Positions 58,288 to 64,000 of a stretch of DNA of 64,000 bases are shown here, piece by piece. This DNA comes from an actinobacterium acMicro-4 (GTDB taxonomy: Bacteria > Actinomycetota > Actinomycetes > Actinomycetales > Microbacteriaceae). The number at the start of each line of letters is the position of its first letter. The stretch's first letter is position 1. A program made the position numbers and the translations under genes. The stretch covers positions 143,210-207,209 of the forward strand of contig JNSD01000002.1 in the NCBI GenBank assembly GCA_000754445.1. Direction: 5' to 3'. The notes beneath the pieces were generated by a model. The model ran no database searches. It was not told the DNA's origin and saw nothing but the letters and a program-made list of their open reading frames with translations.

Positions 58288-59364
58288 ATGCCCCAGCGCC
58301 TTCCGGCCAAGAACTACTCGGCTCACGAGCGGGACTCCTTAGCCGACGCGGTTCTCCACGTGGTGCGAAACCTACTTCGCCTGAGCAACAGCCGGGTCCT
58401 AGGTGCTGCGGCACGTCAGGTTGACCTGGTAGCTCAACGTTTCCGCAAGAAGTATCTTCCACTGCCTGTCCGTGCGTTGATTTCTCTGTGTCAGCCGATT
58501 GACCCGCTGCGCAGATATCGAAATCTTCCGCCCATCGAGCTCGTCATTCCCTTCGTTGAGAAAGACCTCGCGGCGCTTCCTATCGTGCTGGCTGCGGCAA
58601 AGCGCAACATCAGAAACCCCCTGGCAACAGTGACGCTCATCACACCCCGCGATGCCGAGGGGAAGGGCCCCAGATTCGCTTCCCCGGATTCGTCCAGAGC
58701 TTTGGACTTGATTCTCGAGAGACACCCGGACGTTCGGGTGCTCTTTGATCAAGACATCCTGGGCGCTGCGCTTCTCACCGAACTCAATGCGCGGTTTGGC
58801 GCAGGCGATCGCAATGCGGGCTGGGTCATGCAACAGCTCATCAAACTCTCCGCCGCCCACCAGTCTCAGGAAATTGGAGCGCTCATTCTTGATGCGGACA
58901 CCGTGATGCTCTCGCCAAAAACATGGATTCGAGGTGACAAGCGTCAGCTTCTCCAGATTGCCAACGAGTACCACGCTGACTTTATGCGCCACGTTCTGAT
59001 GTATTTCGGCGTTCCCAAGAAGCACAAGCTGAGCTTCATCACTCACCACCAATTGATGCAGCCGGAGGTTGTGCAGAGAATGTTCCCTCAGGGCTCAGAA
59101 TCACTACTCGACTGGTGGAAGTCTTCCACCGATCCCATCGGCCGGGACCTTGGCGACTACGAGGCGTACGGCTGTTTCCTCGCCCACCACTACCCGCAGC
59201 GGGTCGCATACGGCTCGTTTGGAAACCTCTTCTCGCCTCACCTGGCGAAGTTCATGCGCGATCTCACTGAGACAGGTCTTTCTCCAGAGCACCTCATCCC
59301 GGACTACTGCACCGTGTCTTTCCACAGTTGGGCTCAAGTCCCTCGCGCGAAGGCTTCAGAGTAG
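58288..59364 (+). CDS. DUF6492-like protein, probable glycosyltransferase
   Basis: A 358-residue soluble protein that resembles DUF6492 proteins, which are predicted glycosyltransferases of GT-A fold. It has IELVIPFVEKDLAALPIVLAA (first strand), a DADTVML motif near residue 205 that fits a DXD metal site, and HHQLMQPEVVQRM with GDYEAYGCFLAHHYP further on. No membrane segment is clear. Substrate is unknown; cell-surface glycan is a guess. It follows the tRNA cluster and its end overlaps lysE on the other strand by nine bases. The ribosome-binding site is weak. Confidence 0.7.
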   Translation: MPQRLPAKNYSAHERDSLADAVLHVVRNLLRLSNSRVLGAAARQVDLVAQRFRKKYLPLPVRALISLCQPIDPLRRYRNLPPIELVIPFVEKDLAALPIVLAAAKRNIRNPLATVTLITPRDAEGKGPRFASPDSSRALDLILERHPDVRVLFDQDILGAALLTELNARFGAGDRNAGWVMQQLIKLSAAHQSQEIGALILDADTVMLSPKTWIRGDKRQLLQIANEYHADFMRHVLMYFGVPKKHKLSFITHHQLMQPEVVQRMFPQGSESLLDWWKSSTDPIGRDLGDYEAYGCFLAHHYPQRVAYGSFGNLFSPHLAKFMRDLTETGLSPEHLIPDYCTVSFHSWAQVPRAKASE

Positions 59365-59994
59365 CCCGAGGCTATAGAGCCCCAAATAGGCGCCAAGGCA
59401 AATAAGAGCAACTCCACCGCCGGCTCGGACCCACTCCAACCGTGTGGCAGAGCGCGAGAGCCACTGCCTAGCGCTGCCCGCCGCAATAGCCCAGACCAAA
59501 TCGCTGGCAATACCTACCACCCAGAAGAACCCGCCAAGTACGAGCATTTGAAGAACTACTGATCCCCGGGCTGGATTCACAAACAGCGGGAAAGACGCAA
59601 TGAAAAACACCAGTGTCTTCGCGTTGGTGATTCCCACGACAGAGCTATCGAGCAGCAGCCGCCTCGTGGATACCGCGGGCTCATCGTCCTGGGCCTTGGC
59701 GAAAACCCGCCGATGGCGAATTCCTTCCACGCCGAGATAGATGAGAAAACCAGCGCCCACCACTTTCACGATTCCAAAGAGCACCTCAGACTGAGACACC
59801 ACTGCGCCAACCCCGAGTGCAACAGCAAGGATTTGAATCCCCACTCCGATGCCATTTCCCAGAACGCTGATCACAGCCCCGCGCGTACCAAGAATCATGG
59901 CGCGCCCAATGACAAAAACAACGCTGGGGCCTGGGACCACGATGACCACCAGGGCCAGAACCATGAACGAGAGCAGCGCGGTAGTTTCTGGCAC
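59356..59994 (-). CDS. LysE family amino acid exporter
   Basis: A 212-residue protein with about six membrane segments and the family start LVVIVVPGPSVVFVIGRAM followed by GNGIGVGIQILAVALGVG. LysE/RhtB proteins export amino acids or derivatives with proton exchange; the substrate cannot be told. It is nine bases downstream of the DoxX-like gene, so both are probably in one transcript. Confidence 0.9.
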   Translation of the reverse strand: MPETTALLSFMVLALVVIVVPGPSVVFVIGRAMILGTRGAVISVLGNGIGVGIQILAVALGVGAVVSQSEVLFGIVKVVGAGFLIYLGVEGIRHRRVFAKAQDDEPAVSTRRLLLDSSVVGITNAKTLVFFIASFPLFVNPARGSVVLQMLVLGGFFWVVGIASDLVWAIAAGSARQWLSRSATRLEWVRAGGGVALICLGAYLGLYSLGLL

Positions 59995-60003
59995 CGGGCA
60001 ATC

Positions 60004-60387
60004 CTACGCTCCGGGTGAAACCTTCCGAGGGTTTACCGGGCTTCGCCACGCCCACCACATCAATGGTATTTGAAGAGGCAATCGAAGCCACGCAATCACA
60101 CTGGTCACAGTGTCACCGTTGCCCAGGGAATCAATAGCGAACCACCAATTCGCTGGCCACACCGCGAGCAAAACAGCAACGGTGAAGAGAGGAGCAAAAC
60201 GCCACCTGGCCACCAAGCCGGCGGCCGCAAGCAACTCCGCAACGCCTGAGAGATAAATCAGCTCGATGTGCCACGGCAACCAGGGAGGCATCAGCCACAG
60301 AAACGCCGAGGGGTTGACGAGATGACCAACGCCACTGACACCAAAGGCGATGATGACAACCCAGCTACCTACCGACCTCCGCGTCAT
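60004..60387 (-). CDS. DoxX-like membrane protein
   Basis: A 127-residue protein with four membrane segments and the DoxX-type VSGVGHLVNPSAFLWLMPPWLP near the N-terminus, then YLSGVAELLAAAGL. The function of this branch is not known. It precedes lysE. Upstream is the amt terminator. Confidence 0.82.
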   Translation of the reverse strand: MTRRSVGSWVVIIAFGVSGVGHLVNPSAFLWLMPPWLPWHIELIYLSGVAELLAAAGLVARWRFAPLFTVAVLLAVWPANWWFAIDSLGNGDTVTSVIAWLRLPLQIPLMWWAWRSPVNPRKVSPGA

Positions 60388-60420
60388 GGGCCAAGACTAC
60401 GGCAGACACTCGCAACATGA

Positions 60421-60452
60421 CTGTGGGGCCGGCCCAGCGACCGGCCCCACAG
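60421..60452 (-). terminator. Terminator hairpin after amt
   Basis: A perfect 12-base stem CTGTGGGGCCGG/CCGGCCCCACAG with an eight-base loop lies 10 bases after the amt stop. No real U-tract follows, as is common in GC-rich actinobacteria. It separates amt from the doxX-lysE pair. Confidence 0.75.
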
Positions 60453-60462
60453 TGCGTGATAG

Positions 60463-61683
60463 CTAGACGCGCTGGTCTTCTTCGAGCTGGTAGCCCTCTT
60501 CACCGTGGACGATGGTGTCGATTCCCGCGACCTCATCTTCGCTGGTGACACGGAAGCCCATGGTCTTCTCGATCGCGAAGCCCAACACAAGAGCGACGAC
60601 GAAGGAGTAGGCGAGCACCGCGAGGGCTGCGATGGCTTGCACCGCCAGTTGACCGAAGTCGCCAGCGGTGAACAGACCGGTGTCGATAGCGAATAACCCG
60701 AGATAGAGAGTTCCGACAAGACCTCCGACCAAGTGGATGCCCACCACATCAAGCGAGTCGTCATACCCGAACTTGAACTTGAGGTCGACCGAAAGCGCCG
60801 AGATTATGCCAGCGATTACACCGAGGAGCAGTGCGAAACCAGGCGTCAGGTTCGCGCACGCTGGAGTGATTGCAACCAAACCAGTGACAGCTCCAGATGC
60901 TGCACCAACAGCAGTGGCTTTACCATCCTTGAGCTTCTCGATCACCAACCAACCGAGAATCGCGGCAGCGGTAGCGCCGAGAGTGTTGACCACAATCAAG
61001 CCCACGCCAGGCATTCCCTCTGCCAAGAATTCAGCGCCGGCATTGAACCCGAACCACCCAAACCACAGCAAGCCGGCTCCGAGCAACACCAGGGGAACGT
61101 TGTGAGGCTTGTGGGCTCCCTTTTGGAAGACCACGCGCCGCCCGAGGACGATGGACAGGGCAAGTGCTGCGGCTCCAGCGTTGATGTGAACGGCTGTGCC
61201 ACCGGCATAGTCAATGACGCTGGGAAGGCCGCCGAGTAGGTCGCCGAGGTTCAAGATCCAACCGCCACCCCACACCCACGCCGCTACCGGGAAATATACG
61301 ACCGTGGACCAGATGCCAGCGAAGACCATCCAGGCTCCAAACTTCGCCCGGTCCGCGATTGCACCGGAAATAAGAGCGACGGTGATGATGGCGAAAGTTG
61401 CCCCGAAAGCCGCTCCGAGTAGACCCTCGTTATCCAATCCAGCAAGACCGAATGCAGCGAACGGATTACCAGCAAACTCACCAGCCCCACCAACACTTGA
61501 CATGCTCCAGCCATAGAGGATCCAGAGCACCCCCACGAGCGCGAGAGCACCAAAACTCATCATCATCATGCTGACGACGCTCTTAGCCTTGACTAGACCG
61601 CCGTAAAAAAATGCAACACCGGGGGTCATCAGCAACACCAGTGCGGTGGCCGTGATTCCCCAAGCTAACTGGCCTGTATCCAT
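60463..61683 (-). CDS. amt: Ammonium transporter
   Basis: A 406-residue Amt channel with eleven membrane segments. It has GVAFFYGGLVKAKSVVSMMMM at the start, the two pore histidines in TAVHINAGAAAL and VVGIHLVGGLVG, and the cytoplasmic tail DEVAGIDTIVHGEEGY that normally contacts a PII protein. No glnK gene is next to it here. GAGGGAGA lies six bases before the ATG. Its upstream region carries possible control sites. Confidence 0.97.
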   Translation of the reverse strand: MDTGQLAWGITATALVLLMTPGVAFFYGGLVKAKSVVSMMMMSFGALALVGVLWILYGWSMSSVGGAGEFAGNPFAAFGLAGLDNEGLLGAAFGATFAIITVALISGAIADRAKFGAWMVFAGIWSTVVYFPVAAWVWGGGWILNLGDLLGGLPSVIDYAGGTAVHINAGAAALALSIVLGRRVVFQKGAHKPHNVPLVLLGAGLLWFGWFGFNAGAEFLAEGMPGVGLIVVNTLGATAAAILGWLVIEKLKDGKATAVGAASGAVTGLVAITPACANLTPGFALLLGVIAGIISALSVDLKFKFGYDDSLDVVGIHLVGGLVGTLYLGLFAIDTGLFTAGDFGQLAVQAIAALAVLAYSFVVALVLGFAIEKTMGFRVTSEDEVAGIDTIVHGEEGYQLEEDQRV

Positions 61684-61715
61684 CAGTTGTCTCCCTCAGT
61701 AACACCGACATGGAC

Positions 61716-61800
61716 GCACAACGAAGCCATTGTGCGGATACCTCAGTGTCACGCGACGAGGTTTCTGGAGGGGAGCGCGCGTGTTTCGAACCTATTTCGA
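61716..61800 (-). promoter_or_regulatory. Possible control region of amt
   Basis: The 146-base gap between nhaA and amt contains two copies of TCGAAA with an 11-base period (61784-61800), suitable for a regulator touching one face of the helix. In the leader there is a hairpin GCACAA/TTGTGC (61716-61735). Nitrogen control is expected for amt, but the repeats do not fit the GlnR or AmtR consensus well. Confidence 0.35.
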
Positions 61801-61829
61801 CTGGGGGCGCTGTGTTAAGAGTGTGTTTC

Positions 61830-63179
61830 CTAAGCCTTTTGAAAAACGTCCGGAATACCGTCGTGATCGTCATCGCGGGCGTCATCCTCAGCGACGCCAC
61901 GGTAGTAGCGATTGCGACTACCCAGAATCACCGCCGCCAGTAAGGCCGCAACAACCGATCCAACAAGGATCCCGAGTTTTGCTTCGTCACCAAAGAGTGT
62001 GCCAAGGCCAAAGCTCAATTCGCCAATCAACAGCGACACCGTAAACCCAATACCCGCCAAAAGGGCGATTCCGACCAGGTCGATCCAGGCCATCCCCCGA
62101 GGCAGGGCAAGACCCGGAAGCCGGGTAATCAACCACGTAGCCACTACAACACCGACCGACTTCCCAACGACTAGAGCCACAATGATTCCCACAGAGACCG
62201 GGGAGAGCAACAGGTCCACGAACTCCGGACCTGACCCGAGGGCCACACCAGCGGCGAAGAACGCGAAGAGTGGGACAGCGACACCAGCAGAGAACGGACG
62301 AAACCTGTGTTCGAAGATTCCTGCCAGTCCATCTCCCGGGTCAGAGGGTTCGACTGTGCGCTCATCGCGCGGGCGCAACACCGGAATCGTAAACGCCAGA
62401 AGCACCCCTGCGATAGTGGCGTGCACTCCCGAGCCATACATAAAGAACCAGGCAACGATGCCCATAGGGAGCAGAATCAACCACGCCGCTCCGAAACGCT
62501 GCGCAAAGAAACTCTGAAAGCGCTGGACAAGAAACCCATACGCGACGATGACCGCGAGGGACAGGACGAGGTTTCCCATGTTGAGATCGTCGGCGTAGAA
62601 GACGGCAATCACGGTGATGCCAATGAGGTCATCGACTACCGCCAAGGTCAGCAGGAAGGTCCGCAAAGCAATCGGCAACCACGTCCCGACCAGTGCCAGA
62701 ACAGCAAGAGCAAACGCAATGTCGGTTGCAATCGGGATTGCCCAGCCACGCGCGGCCTCGGGAACGCCCATGGCCTGGGTGATGCTCACGTAAATGAAGG
62801 CCGGCACAATCACTCCACCCAGCGCAGCCACAACTGGCACGAGAGCTTTCCTGGGGTCCCGAAGCTCTCCGGAGACGAACTCACGCTTGAGCTCAAGCCC
62901 CACAAGAAAAAAGAAAATTGCTAAGAGGCCGTCGGCAGTGAAGTGGCCGACGCTGAGTTTCATCACAGCATCGCCAAAACCAATGCTGAGGTAGGTGCCG
63001 CGAAGCCCAAAATATGCGTCAGCAAGCGGAGAATTGGCCAAAATCACCGCGAGAACGGCGGCACCCACGATGATGAGACCACCAATGGTCTCTCGGCGGA
63101 GAATCTTCTCTATCCACAAAGTCTCGAGGTATTCACCCCGGCCTAGGCCGCTCTGGGGTGCTGAACCTTTACTCGCCAC
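61830..63179 (-). CDS. nhaA: Na+/H+ antiporter NhaA
   Basis: NhaA exports sodium in exchange for protons and serves salt and pH balance, in keeping with an aquatic, possibly brackish habitat. The 449-residue protein has twelve or so membrane segments, with GLLAIFFFLVGLELKREFVSGEL, the ion-binding aspartate pair in LAVVDDLIGITVIAVFY and IPVLRPRDE. GAGGAG lies five bases before the GTG start. The C-terminal tail is acidic (DDARDDDHDGIPDVFQ) and recalls a calcium-binding thrombospondin-type repeat. Confidence 0.96.
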   Translation of the reverse strand: MASKGSAPQSGLGRGEYLETLWIEKILRRETIGGLIIVGAAVLAVILANSPLADAYFGLRGTYLSIGFGDAVMKLSVGHFTADGLLAIFFFLVGLELKREFVSGELRDPRKALVPVVAALGGVIVPAFIYVSITQAMGVPEAARGWAIPIATDIAFALAVLALVGTWLPIALRTFLLTLAVVDDLIGITVIAVFYADDLNMGNLVLSLAVIVAYGFLVQRFQSFFAQRFGAAWLILLPMGIVAWFFMYGSGVHATIAGVLLAFTIPVLRPRDERTVEPSDPGDGLAGIFEHRFRPFSAGVAVPLFAFFAAGVALGSGPEFVDLLLSPVSVGIIVALVVGKSVGVVVATWLITRLPGLALPRGMAWIDLVGIALLAGIGFTVSLLIGELSFGLGTLFGDEAKLGILVGSVVAALLAAVILGSRNRYYRGVAEDDARDDDHDGIPDVFQKA

Positions 63180-63226
63180 GCAGGCTCCTCGGTGTGGTGG
63201 TGGACACCATTAGTTTAGAGGAGCGC

Positions 63227-64000
63227 CTAGAGCGCCTCCTGGGGATTTCCAGCGAGTCGCGTCAGAGCGATCATCCGGGAAACGGCCCGAAGATACTTCT
63301 TTCGATAACCGCCCGAGAGCATGGTGTCGTCAAAGACCTCATCAAGTGCGACCCCGCTTGGCACAATGGCGACGCGTGCGTCATAGAGACGGTCGACCAG
63401 CGCGACCAACCGAAGAGCTTCAGCTTGGTTGTGGAGTTGATACACCCCGCTCCAGCCGACACCTCGGAGCCCCTCCACAAGACCGACATAGCGGCTGGGA
63501 TGTATGGTCGCCAGGTGCGCAATCACGGCACCAAAATCATCGAGAGTCGTCGCGTCCCCCACGCTCTGGAGAGTGGCGAGGACCTTGCCAGGAGCTACCA
63601 CCACTGCGTGACCCTCAAAGTCTCGTCGACGATAGTCCTCACCATCGATGCGGACCGTGAGGAATTTGTCAGCAAGGGCCGTGATCTCGCGAAGAAAGTC
63701 CTCAGCTGCAAAGCGCCCTTCACCCAGCGCCGCGGGCGGTGTGTTCGAGGTGGCGGCGAGCCTGGTGCCAGAAGCGACCAGTTCGCCGAGCAGCCTGGAC
63801 ATCACCATGGTGTCTCCTGGATCATCCAACTCAAACTCGTCAATCGCCAGAAACGAGGCCCCTGTGAGGTGGTCCACAGCACCGCGGTAACCCAGGGCAC
63901 CCACGAGTGCTGTGTACTCAATGAAAGTTCCGTAGTAGCTGCGCCCAGGCATCAGATGCCACATGGCAGCGAGCAGGTGTGTTTTTCCAACGCCAAAGCC
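63227..64000 (-). CDS. zapE: Cell division ATPase ZapE, partial
   Basis: The C-terminal three quarters of an AFG1/ZapE-type P-loop ATPase; the start lies beyond the right edge. Walker A is GFGVGKTHLLAAMWHL at the edge, Walker B is FLAIDEFELDDPGD, and LAATSNTPP is the sensor. In proteobacteria ZapE acts at the division ring; the role in actinobacteria is less clear. It is 47 bases upstream of nhaA. Confidence 0.9.
   Translation of the reverse strand, partial: GFGVGKTHLLAAMWHLMPGRSYYGTFIEYTALVGALGYRGAVDHLTGASFLAIDEFELDDPGDTMVMSRLLGELVASGTRLAATSNTPPAALGEGRFAAEDFLREITALADKFLTVRIDGEDYRRRDFEGHAVVVAPGKVLATLQSVGDATTLDDFGAVIAHLATIHPSRYVGLVEGLRGVGWSGVYQLHNQAEALRLVALVDRLYDARVAIVPSGVALDEVFDDTMLSGGYRKKYLRAVSRMIALTRLAGNPQEAL

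Noticed and set aside
1..64000. CRISPR arrays, transposases, phage or toxin-antitoxin pairs
   Set aside because: No regular direct repeats, transposase motifs, phage genes or two-gene toxin modules were seen on either strand.

Overview
The window is a dense, GC-rich (roughly 60%) housekeeping stretch of an actinobacterial chromosome. Gene order (pyrR-pyrB-pyrC-carA-carB-pyrF-gmk-rpoZ-coaBC-metK-priA-fmt-rsmB-rpe, hisI-trpE-trpCBA-lgt-gltBD, thrS-HIT-pdxST-yebC-ruvCAB-yajC-secDF-rel), the zinc-free form of ribosomal protein S4, a PriA without helicase motifs and many GTG starts point to Actinomycetota, most likely Microbacteriaceae. Very short spacers and missing syntenic genes suggest a small, streamlined genome of the aquatic Microbacteriaceae type. 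The species cannot be named from this window alone. I saw no transposase, phage gene, CRISPR array or classical defence system.

Region 1 (1-40323, all minus strand) reads from right to left. It starts with a small membrane protein gene just after the rpsD terminator, then alaS, ruvX, mltG, the aro cluster (aroE, C, K, B, Q), efp and nusB. Next is an 80-base leader with a PyrR-type RNA hairpin, then the pyrimidine genes with a fused mIHF-guanylate kinase, rpoZ, coaBC, metK, priA, fmt, rsmB, rpe, an FKBP, hisEGFI, the trp genes with two small membrane proteins, lgt, gltB and the start of gltD. Most neighbours overlap by 1-17 bases. I saw no strong terminator between pyrR and gltD.

Region 2 (40333-45105) holds rpsD with a very strong terminator, a frame-disrupted rarA, and three plus-strand genes: a membrane-anchored cyclophilin with an altered active site, a DUF349 protein and an unrecognised protein whose end overlaps rel. 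Region 3 (45084-57622, minus) is the stress, secretion, recombination and vitamin B6 block: thrS, a HIT hydrolase, pdxS, pdxT, yebC, ruvC, ruvA, ruvB, yajC, secD, secF and rel.

Region 4 (57694-58221) is a four-tRNA cluster with two almost identical tRNA-Val genes facing each other around tRNA-Gly and tRNA-Cys. Region 5 (58288-64000) is a looser set: a glycosyltransferase-like protein, a LysE exporter, a DoxX-like protein, an ammonium transporter, NhaA and the start-truncated ATPase ZapE. No gene-free stretch exceeds 300 bases apart from the tRNA region, whose content is listed. The most notable observations are the mIHF-guanylate kinase fusion, the PyrR operator next to the pyrR Shine-Dalgarno, the broken rarA, the cyclophilin that has lost its catalytic arginine, and the inverted tRNA-Val pair. 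I found no convincing wholly new multigene system.
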